Shown: piece by piece, positions 1-8,460 of the stretch
Position numbering within the stretch: position 1 is the stretch's first letter
How the letters are laid out: each line of letters starts with the position of its first letter
NCBI GenBank assembly: GCA_946479535.1
Contig: CAMLGP010000055.1
Location: 1-9,762 of the forward strand
DNA: 9,762 nt
Reading direction: 5' to 3'
DNA from: an uncultured Bacteroidota bacterium
GTDB taxonomy: Bacteria; Bacteroidota; Bacteroidia; Chitinophagales; Chitinophagaceae
The notes under the pieces: generated by a model
The model's database searches: none
What the model was told of the DNA's origin: nothing
Seen by the model: only the letters and a program-made list of their open reading frames with translations
Program-made: the position numbers and the translations under genes

Positions 1-219
1 ACTATACATGTCATAACTGCTGAGCCTGAAGATCAAACTGATTAATTTTCTTAATAATAAATCATAAAAAAAGGGGCAAATTTATCCATAACGGGAAATT
101 ATATAGGTTCGGCGTCTAAAACAGTTAATGTACTACCACTTTTAGATAGCCTGGAAATTGAGGATATCAAATGCATTGGAGCAATACTGTCAGATTAAAA
201 TAATGAATTAACTTTCGCC
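1..219. other. 5' leader of the HTCS gene, no gene recognised
   Basis: No RNA gene, repeat or convincing coding region is seen here. A frame open from 61 to 198 has no ATG and gives no protein I recognise. The sequence is AT-rich and presumably carries the promoter of the sensor gene at 220, but I find no clean match to the Bacteroidota promoter (TTTG near -33 and TAnnTTTG near -7). There is no Shine-Dalgarno sequence before the ATG at 220, which is normal for this phylum. Confidence 0.5.
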
Positions 220-3200
220 ATGAGTTTAAGGAAGAATATCCAGTTTAGTTTATTCGTAATTTGCCTGGCTTCCAGAGCGTTTGCACAGGAGAACATTAAT
301 TTTACCGCTCTTACCACAAAAAATGGTCTTTCCTCAAATACAGTTAATGTTATATTGAAAGATAAGGCCGGTTTGTTGTGGTTTGGCACAGACGATGGGC
401 TTGATAAATTTGATGGAAACAGTTTCCGGATTTACCGTCACAAACCAGATGACTCTACCAGTTTGCCTTCCAATGAAATTCTTTCCATTCACGAGGACAG
501 GGCTGGAAATTTATGGATAGGAACAGGAGGCGGATCCTTAACATTATATGACAGGACCAAAGATGCTTTCCTAAGGTTTCCAGGAAAGGTAGTCGGTAGC
601 AGAATAAAAAGTAATGTAATTAGGGCTGTGCGTAGTGACTATCTCGGTCGTATCTGGGTCATTCATTTTGCGGGATTTGATGTGGTGGATCCAAAAACCG
701 GTGAGGTCATCAATATTCCGCTTCAGGCGGGCGCGCCAAAGATAACTTCCGGCCTTTCCGCTTTTGAAGATAGCCGGCATCGGATGTGGATTGGAACTAC
801 TAATGGACTGTTTCAGTATGATCCGGCAACATTGGTTATGAAACAGTTCCAGACTATCAACGGAGATCCTTCCAGTTTGCCCGGAAATGGAATCAACACC
901 ATTACAGAAGACAGAATTGGAAATGTATGGATTGGCACAAATCAGGGTCTGAGCCTTTATATAAATGCAGGGGATAAGTTCTTCAACTATTACAAAAATG
1001 GAGAGGAGGGAAAATCATTATCTGGCAATAATGTTCAATCTATTGCATCCGCTGGCGGAAAATTATGGATCGGAACCGGGAATGGATTAGATATACTGGA
1101 TATTGCTACCGGACACATCACGCAATACTTTGCAGATTTTCGAAATAATAATAGCCTGACTGCACAATCCATACGCTCTATTTACCTGGACAATGAAGGC
1201 ATTTGCTGGTTAGGGACCTTCGGAGGTGGTATTAGTAAATACGACAGAAACTTAAGCATTTTCAATTCCGTTACCAGTAACATATTTGATGAAAATGGAT
1301 TACAGTCTTCCTGGGTCAGTGCTTTTGCTGATGCAGGTGACGGAAATATATTTGTTGGAACAGGTGGCGGACTCAGTCTCTTCAATTCAAAAACCCGGTT
1401 ATTTCATCATATCGATTTAAAACCATCACCTCACCAAACCGGTTATCTGTCTATTTCTTCATTATTGATGAATTCACGGCACAAGTTGATGATTGGCACC
1501 TATACTAATGGCCTATATCTCTTTGACCCTGCAAACCAAAAATTACAAAAGATCATTAACAGTGATGAAACGCAGCAGCTTAACTCCAATGAGATCTTTT
1601 GTATGGCGGAGGACAGAAAGGGGAATATATGGGTAGGTACTAACGGCAATGGCATCAATGTTTTGAATTCCGAGTATAAAGTAATACACCGCTATACGCC
1701 GAAACCGAAATATGCAAATGATATTCAATTACCCATCAACGGCTTTATCCGGGACCTGCAGCTGGATACCCGTGGTAATATATGGATTGCCACACATGGC
1801 GGGGGTGTAGTAATGTTTGAGCCTGCAACTGGTAAATCCAGGCTATTCAGCACCTGGACCAGCCACTTGCCTGATGATAAAGTACTTTCACTGCTGCTGG
1901 ATAAGAATGGCAATGTGTGGGCAGGAACATTTGGAGGCGGCCTGGTGATGTTCAAAAAAGATACCTATGAGCAGGTGGTCTACGGAGAAAGGGAAGGACT
2001 CCTCAACAGTTCTATATATAATATACTGGAAGATCAACAGGGCCTGATTTGGGTAAGTACCAATAAAGTAATAAGCAGTATTGAACCTGCATCCCGCAAG
2101 GTCCATAATTATACTCATCACAATGGCGTGCAGAATAACAATTTTCTTCAGAACTCCGGTTTACGACTTCCGGGTGGGGAATTGTATTTTGGAGGAGTTG
2201 AGGGATTCAATTATTTCAATCCGTCTCAATTTATAAAAAACAATAACGTACCGCGGATAGTGATGACTGACCTTCGTATTTCAAACCGGTCAGTGATACC
2301 CTCTTCTGAAGGACCTATCAGGGAAAATATTTCGGTAGCCAGACAGATCAATCTTGATTACAAGCAAAACTTCGCATTGAGCTTTGTGGGATTGAACTAT
2401 ACATCTTCGGAGCAAAACCAGTATGCTTATAAGCTGGAAGGTTTTGATGACGACTGGAATTATGTGGGCAATTCAAATACCGCATCTTACATGAATCTTG
2501 ACCCAGGCGAGTATGTATTCCATGTGCGCGCAAGCAACAATGACGGAGTATGGAACAATGAGGGCAGCTCCATTAAAATATTCGTACATCCTCCCTTTTG
2601 GCGCAGTACGTATGCCTATATTTTTTATGTAATAGCAATTATTGCCCTTCTGTTTTATCTACGCTCTAGTGCCATTCGAAAAATCAAAAGAAAGATGGCT
2701 CTCGAACAGATTAAGATCCGGGCGGAACAGGAACGAAAAGAAGCAGAAAGGATCCATGAACTTGACCTGCTTAAAATAAAGTTCCTGACGAACCTGAGCC
2801 ATGAGTTCAGAACCCCAATATCACTGATTTTAGGTCCGGCCGAAAAATTATTGGCCGAACAAAATAATGAACCATGGTCAGGGCAGTTACAGATGATCAA
2901 ACGAAATGCAAGGCGATTATTAAATCTTGTTAATCAGTTGCTGGATTTTCGGAAAATGGAAGAACAGGAATTGACCCTCTATGCCACAGAAGGCGAACTT
3001 GTTTCATTCATACAGGAAACATGTGATTCATTCAAGGATCTTTCCGAAAGAAAAAGGATCAGTTTTGAGTTTTCCTCGAAGATTGAGAAATTATATACCC
3101 GCTTTGATCATGACAAGATTGAACGAATACTGTTCAATGTTTTGTCAAATGCCTTTAAATTCACCCATCAGGGCGGCAAAATTTCTCTTGAATTATCGGC

Positions 3201-4380
3201 TGTTGAAAAGGGGGAAGACATGGCAGTACAATGGGTATCTATAAGAGTGTCTGATACCGGGGTTGGAATACCCATTGATAAAAAAGAAAAGATTTTCGAA
3301 CGGTTCTTTCAGCATTCTTCCAGCCTGTCTATCCTCAACCAGGGAACAGGCATTGGACTTTCAATTACACGCGAATTTGTAAAAATGCACAATGGGGAGA
3401 TCGAAGTGGAAACAGAACCAGGATGTGGCACCTCATTCAACATCCGGTTACCCTTTACAATTCTAAGCAGGCAGCAGACAATTCAGCCCGAAATGGAGGA
3501 ACAGGTGCCAGCAAAACCTGAATTATCAAATACTGCTAACGTTGAAGATGAGCTCCGGCCTGAAAACAGCACTGCAATAGCAGTCAACAATAACATGCCT
3601 GGCGTGTTGCTGGTAGAAGACCACGAGGATTTCAGGCTTTATCTTAAAGAAAATCTGCAGACTTCCTTCCGGATTATTGAAGCAGTGGACGGCAAAGATG
3701 GCTGGCAGAAAATATTATCGCATCACCCGCAGCTTATTGTTACTGATATTAGCATGCCCAATATGGATGGGATTCAACTTACACGGAAAATAAAATCTGA
3801 TAAACGCACCAGGCATATTCCTGTAATATTATTGACTGCTTTAACTGGTGAAAAAGATCAGTTGATGGGACTCGGCACTGGCGCCAATGACTATATAACC
3901 AAACCCTTCAATTTCCAGATACTCAATGCCAAGATCAATAATTTGCTAACGCTAAACAACACACTTAAAAGTACATACAAACGCCAGATTAAGGTATTGA
4001 CCCCGGAATCTGATATTAAATCAGACGATGAGAAGCTTTTGAATGAGATTATGATCTACCTGCACGAGAACCTGACCAATTTCAACCTGTCAGTAGAAGA
4101 ACTCAGCAGGCATGTGGGAATGAGCCGCAGTACACTGTACAGCAAGATACTTGAATTGACAGGTGAAACACCTGTAGAATTTATACGTTCGGTAAAGTTG
4201 GACAAGGCGGCAGAATTACTTCGGAAAAGCAAAAAAAACGTGGCCCAGATCGCTTATTCAGTCGGTTTCTCCACACCCAATTATTTTGCCAAAGCATTTA
4301 AAGCCAGGTTCAATATGCTTCCTTCTGAGTATATTAACAAGGTGAAAAATGATGATGGGCTAAGGTCCGAGCAAGATTAA
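220..4380 (+). CDS. Hybrid two-component system sensor/regulator (HTCS), 1386 aa
   Basis: This single-chain sensor would detect a carbohydrate ligand in the periplasm and activate transcription in the cytoplasm. A signal peptide covers about residues 1-22 (ending AFA|QEN). It is followed by about 14 Reg_prop-type repeats with W[IVF]GT..G cores, for example LLWFGTDDGL, NVWIGTNQGL and NVWAGTFGGG, enough for two seven-bladed propellers. A Y_Y_Y domain (about 690-790) and one membrane span (about 797-815) come next. The histidine kinase has phospho-acceptor His861 in LSHEFRTP, N-box Asn977, DTGVGIP at 1012-1018 and GTGIGL at 1042-1047. After a polar linker, the receiver has acidic pair E1133/D1134, phospho-acceptor Asp1176 (VTDISMPNMDG), Thr1206 and Lys1228. 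An AraC-type helix-turn-helix occupies about 1270-1375. All key catalytic residues are present and the length is normal. The third blade (RIWVIHFAG) lacks the GT core. The target genes are not identified; the adjacent esterase is the nearest candidate. The start fits because the signal peptide begins directly at it. Confidence 0.97.
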   Translation: MSLRKNIQFSLFVICLASRAFAQENINFTALTTKNGLSSNTVNVILKDKAGLLWFGTDDGLDKFDGNSFRIYRHKPDDSTSLPSNEILSIHEDRAGNLWIGTGGGSLTLYDRTKDAFLRFPGKVVGSRIKSNVIRAVRSDYLGRIWVIHFAGFDVVDPKTGEVINIPLQAGAPKITSGLSAFEDSRHRMWIGTTNGLFQYDPATLVMKQFQTINGDPSSLPGNGINTITEDRIGNVWIGTNQGLSLYINAGDKFFNYYKNGEEGKSLSGNNVQSIASAGGKLWIGTGNGLDILDIATGHITQYFADFRNNNSLTAQSIRSIYLDNEGICWLGTFGGGISKYDRNLSIFNSVTSNIFDENGLQSSWVSAFADAGDGNIFVGTGGGLSLFNSKTRLFHHIDLKPSPHQTGYLSISSLLMNSRHKLMIGTYTNGLYLFDPANQKLQKIINSDETQQLNSNEIFCMAEDRKGNIWVGTNGNGINVLNSEYKVIHRYTPKPKYANDIQLPINGFIRDLQLDTRGNIWIATHGGGVVMFEPATGKSRLFSTWTSHLPDDKVLSLLLDKNGNVWAGTFGGGLVMFKKDTYEQVVYGEREGLLNSSIYNILEDQQGLIWVSTNKVISSIEPASRKVHNYTHHNGVQNNNFLQNSGLRLPGGELYFGGVEGFNYFNPSQFIKNNNVPRIVMTDLRISNRSVIPSSEGPIRENISVARQINLDYKQNFALSFVGLNYTSSEQNQYAYKLEGFDDDWNYVGNSNTASYMNLDPGEYVFHVRASNNDGVWNNEGSSIKIFVHPPFWRSTYAYIFYVIAIIALLFYLRSSAIRKIKRKMALEQIKIRAEQERKEAERIHELDLLKIKFLTNLSHEFRTPISLILGPAEKLLAEQNNEPWSGQLQMIKRNARRLLNLVNQLLDFRKMEEQELTLYATEGELVSFIQETCDSFKDLSERKRISFEFSSKIEKLYTRFDHDKIERILFNVLSNAFKFTHQGGKISLELSAVEKGEDMAVQWVSIRVSDTGVGIPIDKKEKIFERFFQHSSSLSILNQGTGIGLSITREFVKMHNGEIEVETEPGCGTSFNIRLPFTILSRQQTIQPEMEEQVPAKPELSNTANVEDELRPENSTAIAVNNNMPGVLLVEDHEDFRLYLKENLQTSFRIIEAVDGKDGWQKILSHHPQLIVTDISMPNMDGIQLTRKIKSDKRTRHIPVILLTALTGEKDQLMGLGTGANDYITKPFNFQILNAKINNLLTLNNTLKSTYKRQIKVLTPESDIKSDDEKLLNEIMIYLHENLTNFNLSVEELSRHVGMSRSTLYSKILELTGETPVEFIRSVKLDKAAELLRKSKKNVAQIAYSVGFSTPNYFAKAFKARFNMLPSEYINKVKNDDGLRSEQD

Positions 4381-4391
4381 TAACAACAGAC

Positions 4392-4460
4392 CGGCCTGCT
4401 TTTTAGACCCCTGCATGTGCAGGAAGAGATCTGATAAAGCAGGCCGATTTATTCTGGTTT
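4392..4460 (+). terminator. Nested-hairpin terminator between convergent genes
   Basis: An 11-bp perfect stem pairs CGGCCTGCTTT (4392-4402) with AAAGCAGGCCG (4436-4446). Its loop holds a second hairpin, CCTGCA-TG-TGCAGG (4410-4423). The + strand continues into a T-rich stretch, ATTTATTCTGGTTTTATTT. The stem starts 12 nt after the HTCS stop codon and lies 18 nt beyond the esterase stop on the other strand. It most likely ends the HTCS transcript. It may also serve the esterase, although the minus-strand tail (CGGTCTGTTGTTATT) is less T-rich. Confidence 0.8.
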
Positions 4461-4463
4461 TAT

Positions 4464-5609
<1,146 letters not shown>

Positions 5610-5652
5610 TTAAAAAGCAATCGCTGTAAACTTTAATTATGGCACTTCAAAT

Positions 5653-5676
5653 AAAAACTCCTGTAAAAACAGGAGT
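5653..5676 (-). terminator. Terminator-like hairpin in the leader of the esterase gene
   Basis: Read on the minus strand, ACTCCTGT (5676-5669) pairs perfectly with ACAGGAGT (5664-5657) across a TTTT loop, and the stem runs straight into TTTTTATTTG. This has the form of an intrinsic terminator. It lies about 60 nt upstream of the esterase ATG on the same strand. No leftward gene precedes it, so it could be an attenuator or a 5'-end stabilising stem-loop, or it could stop antisense transcription coming from the right. Confidence 0.55.
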
Positions 5677-5853
5677 CGGGAAGAAACTTGCTTCGTCTCT
5701 TTTTACACTACAAAATTGAAATAAAGTAAGATCCGATTACTCATTTGGCCAATAAGTTCCCGGCATTTAATATTATTGTACTTAAAGTTTCAAGCCGCTA
5801 TTGGAAATCCTCTGAAAATTCCTATCTATTGAGGTTACAATTAATAAGTGTCT

Positions 5854-5871
5854 TTTGTACGGTTATACAAA
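5854..5871. promoter_or_regulatory. Inverted repeat, possible operator upstream of AraC gene
   Basis: TTTGTA (5854-5859) and TACAAA (5866-5871) form a perfect 6-bp inverted repeat separated by CGGTTA. It lies about 120 bp upstream of the preferred AraC start and 41 bp upstream of the alternative GTG. Symmetric half-sites here could bind a regulator, but AraC proteins more often use direct repeats and AT-rich repeats arise by chance. Confidence 0.2.
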
Positions 5872-5989
5872 GTATCCAATCTTCCTAGCAAAAAACTTCC
5901 AAGATTAAACGGTGAAAGATATTAAACAATCTCATTGCCAATTATTTGTAATATCGTCTAACGAATCAGGAGTAATAGCCAATTGCCGC

Positions 5990-6877
5990 ATGAATCAAAA
6001 TGTATTAAAAAGAGACTGCAAGGAGCTTCATGCTTTCCCTCATATTATAGAGTTTGCTTACAAAAAGAACAATACCATACAATTCGATTCCCTGAAGAGG
6101 GAAACTTATAATTTCCTTCGCTTTTATTATGTTATAGATGGCCGGTTCGACTGGATGATTGATAACCAGCACCACATCCTTTATCCCGGAGACCTTGCCA
6201 TCATTTTTCCCGGACAAAACTTTGGTGGTGAAAAGGATCTGCTGGACATTGGAACCATCTCCTGGTTACACCTTGGATTAAACCTGAGCCAATCCGGTAA
6301 TATAGAATTGGGACCATGGACCCGGCTTAATGAAGGCGAATGTAGGAATATAATGAAGATACTGTTACTTAATCGCACATCGGTATTACCCAAGGTAAAA
6401 GAGGCGGCCACACTGTTTCATAACATAAGCGCCGAATTACTTAAACAGGAAATAGGATTTACCGCCCGAATCAATCAAACAATTGATGAGCTCTTCATTT
6501 TAATAGCAAGACAGCTATCAAGACAGAATAATGCCCGCCGGGACTTTCCGAAATCATTTCTTCAGCTGGAAGAATCGCTTCGCGCAAATCTATCTCATCA
6601 CTGGACGGTTGAGGAAATGGCAGCATTAGTAGGCTTGGGTATTACTGCTTTTACTGAAAAGGTTAAGAATTATTCCGGATTCTCACCACTGAATTATTTA
6701 ATCAACATACGCATCTCGGAAGGTATCAAGCTACTAAAACGTCCAAATGTAAACGTAACGGATATCGCCCTGGATACAGGATTTTATTCATCACAACATT
6801 TTGCAACCACTTTTAAAAAACTCACTGGGTACACTCCCAGTGAGTTTAGAAAGAAAAACATCACACCAAACGAATAA
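5990..6877 (+). CDS. AraC-family transcriptional regulator, 295 aa
   Basis: This cytoplasmic DNA-binding regulator probably controls the genes that follow it. The N-terminal half (about residues 15-110) looks like the cupin-type effector-binding domain of the family, with FYYVIDGRFDW and YPGDLAIIFPGQ strands. The C-terminal helix-turn-helix domain covers about 193-291. Its first helix-turn-helix contains WTVEEMAALVGLG, the second VTDIALDTGFYSSQHFATTF, and it ends with the hallmark LTGYTPSEFR. The ATG at 5990 gives the usual family length. An in-frame GTG at 5912 would add 26 residues with no recognisable domain and no ribosome binding site, so I prefer the ATG. The gene ends 10 nt before the kinase ATG, so the two are probably co-transcribed. 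The effector is unknown; the neighbours suggest a sugar or sugar acid. A perfect 12-bp hairpin lies within the last codons. Confidence 0.92.
   Translation: MNQNVLKRDCKELHAFPHIIEFAYKKNNTIQFDSLKRETYNFLRFYYVIDGRFDWMIDNQHHILYPGDLAIIFPGQNFGGEKDLLDIGTISWLHLGLNLSQSGNIELGPWTRLNEGECRNIMKILLLNRTSVLPKVKEAATLFHNISAELLKQEIGFTARINQTIDELFILIARQLSRQNNARRDFPKSFLQLEESLRANLSHHWTVEEMAALVGLGITAFTEKVKNYSGFSPLNYLINIRISEGIKLLKRPNVNVTDIALDTGFYSSQHFATTFKKLTGYTPSEFRKKNITPNE
6815..6847 (-). other. Perfect 12-bp hairpin in the 3' end of the AraC gene
   Basis: AAACTCACTGGG (6818-6829) pairs perfectly with CCCAGTGAGTTT (6836-6847) around the loop TACACT. On the minus strand the stem is followed by more T residues (six in a row, 6820-6815), so it resembles an intrinsic terminator for antisense transcription. 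On the + strand there is no T-tract, but the structure ends 40 nt before the kinase ATG and could affect mRNA processing or translation. It lies over the codons of the conserved LTGYTPSEF motif, which favours complementary GGG and CCC codons. Confidence 0.6.
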
Positions 6878-6887
6878 ATTTGTTTTT

Positions 6888-8414
6888 ATGGATTGTATAG
6901 TTACTATTGAAGTTGGAACAGGAGCCATCAGGGTAACTGCCTTCGATATGAATAGCAGCATGCTTGGGTCTGCCAAAGGTTCCTATCCCACTTTTCATGC
7001 AAGGCCCGATTATAGTGAACAGGATCCCGAGCAGATCTTCATTACCATGCTATATATACTGAAGAATTTTCTAAATGAAAAAATTCATCCTCAAAAGCAT
7101 AATATAGTCAGCATCTGCTTTAGCTCCGCCATGCACAGTGTGTTACCGATCGATAAATTTGGAGCTCCCATAGGCAACGCGATGGTGTGGTCAGACAACC
7201 GGGCAAAGATTGAAGCTGAGGATTTGAGAAACTCTGAGTTGGGAAAATTCCTGTACAAGGCCACTGGTACCCCACTTCACGCTATGTCACCATTGAATAA
7301 GATCACATGGCTAAAGAACAATGATAGTGATCGCTTTAACGCCACGAAAAAATTCCTTTCAATTAAGGCTTACATAATTCAGCAACTGACAGATGAATAT
7401 GTAATTGACCATAGCGTGGCTTCCGCTACGGGATTATTAAATATTCACAAGTTAAAATGGGAAGAGGAGGCGTTGCAACGTGCAGGGATCACCAAACAGC
7501 ATTTACCTGAACTGGTATCGGTATTATACTCACCAAAAAGCCTGAAAAAAGAATATCAGACATTATTGGGTTTACATGACAAAATAAAAATTATAGTTGG
7601 TTCCAGTGATGGTTGTATGGCTACACTTGGCGCAGGTGTATGGGGAGATGGAAAGGCTACTATAACAATAGAAGAAAGTGGTGCCGTAAGGGTGGTTGGC
7701 AAAGAAGTGATACAGGATGAAAAACAAAGATTATTTAATTATCTGCTTACGGAAGGTAACTATGTAACCGGCGGGCCTACCAATAATGCCGGTTCAACAT
7801 TCGAATGGTTTGCAAAGCAGTTTGGCGATTTTACGCGAGACTATGAACTGGAGGAATGCATTGAGAATATGATCCACGATGCAGCCAAGATGATGCCGGG
7901 TTCAGAAGGGTTGATTTTTCTCCCTTATCTCCAGGGTGAAAGAGCTCCGATCTGGAACTCCAATGCACGAGGCGTTTACTTTGGGCTCAATATCAAGCAT
8001 GAACTTAAACATTTTGTACGGGCAACTATTGAAGGCGTCCTGTTCGGTTTTTACAGTATTGGAAAAACATTACAGGACCATCGGGGATTTAAAAGTCTTT
8101 CGGCGAATGGAACCTATGCATCCTATCCCCTGCTGACTCAAATAATTGCGGATATATTCAATCTGCCTGTTCATATCAAAATGAATTCAGGGTCAGACAG
8201 CGTAGCCTGCGGAGGATTTTTATTGAGCGCAACTGAATTAGGAATGTATAAAAACCTTGATGAAGCCGCTCAAAAAGTAAAACTGATGGCCAATTTTCAT
8301 CCTGACTTCCATAATCATTCCATTTATATGAAACACTATGAAATATTTGAAAGATTGGGAGTAAAGCTGCATGACGAGTTTGGCGCCATTGCCAAATTGC
8401 AACAGGATAATTAA
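6888..8414 (+). CDS. FGGY-family carbohydrate kinase, gluconokinase-like, 508 aa, altered nucleotide-binding motifs
   Basis: By overall similarity this is a homologue of GntK-type gluconokinases, which phosphorylate D-gluconate with ATP in the cytoplasm. Motifs expected of that group are intact: SSAMHSV, WSDNR (101-105), TGTPLHAMSPL, SVASATGLLN, GERAPIWN (350-357), and the catalytic-base position Asp241 in GSSDG. Length is normal (about 510). The nucleotide-facing motifs are unusual. The first phosphate loop, normally DIGTTS, reads EVGTGA (8-13). The second, normally GTSG, reads EESG (262-265). The adenosine motif GG reads NG (407-408). It may therefore be a weak kinase, use another phosphate donor, or be a pseudokinase. 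The ATG at 6888 is chosen because the protein then begins right at the first beta strand; an upstream in-frame start at 6801 would overlap the AraC gene by 77 nt. There is no Shine-Dalgarno site. The next gene starts 46 nt downstream. Confidence 0.9.
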   Translation: MDCIVTIEVGTGAIRVTAFDMNSSMLGSAKGSYPTFHARPDYSEQDPEQIFITMLYILKNFLNEKIHPQKHNIVSICFSSAMHSVLPIDKFGAPIGNAMVWSDNRAKIEAEDLRNSELGKFLYKATGTPLHAMSPLNKITWLKNNDSDRFNATKKFLSIKAYIIQQLTDEYVIDHSVASATGLLNIHKLKWEEEALQRAGITKQHLPELVSVLYSPKSLKKEYQTLLGLHDKIKIIVGSSDGCMATLGAGVWGDGKATITIEESGAVRVVGKEVIQDEKQRLFNYLLTEGNYVTGGPTNNAGSTFEWFAKQFGDFTRDYELEECIENMIHDAAKMMPGSEGLIFLPYLQGERAPIWNSNARGVYFGLNIKHELKHFVRATIEGVLFGFYSIGKTLQDHRGFKSLSANGTYASYPLLTQIIADIFNLPVHIKMNSGSDSVACGGFLLSATELGMYKNLDEAAQKVKLMANFHPDFHNHSIYMKHYEIFERLGVKLHDEFGAIAKLQQDN

Positions 8415-8441
8415 ACAAAAACAAAACGCTTTTAATAATCT

Positions 8442-8460
8442 ATTCAAAAATTGAATTTTT
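8442..8460. repeat. AT-rich palindrome abutting the RraA-family start codon
   Basis: AAAAATT-G-AATTTTT (8446-8460) is a perfect 7-bp inverted repeat ending directly at the ATG at 8461. An overlapping repeat, ATTCAA-AAA-TTGAAT, covers 8442-8456. It could form a weak hairpin over the initiation region or act as a protein-binding site. AT-rich spacers make such repeats by chance, so significance is uncertain. Confidence 0.3.

Noticed and set aside
61..198. Open frame ahead of the HTCS gene
   Set aside because: It has no ATG, is short, and its translation (ending KCIGAILSD) resembles nothing I recognise; treated as leader DNA.
2981..3244. Frame-shifted 87-codon open frame inside the HTCS kinase domain
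   Set aside because: The overlapping HTCS frame encodes conserved kinase motifs there; the alternative translation shows no motif.
5745..5752. TTGGCCAA palindrome as a regulatory site
   Set aside because: Eight-base palindromes are common by chance and no second copy is present nearby; recorded only as part of the intergenic description.
5912..5989. GTG-initiated N-terminal extension of the AraC regulator
   Set aside because: The 26 extra residues show no domain, there is no ribosome site, and the ATG at 5990 gives the usual family length. It cannot be fully excluded.
6801..6887. Upstream in-frame start for the kinase
   Set aside because: It overlaps the AraC 3' end and adds 29 residues before the first beta strand of the FGGY fold, where family members begin.
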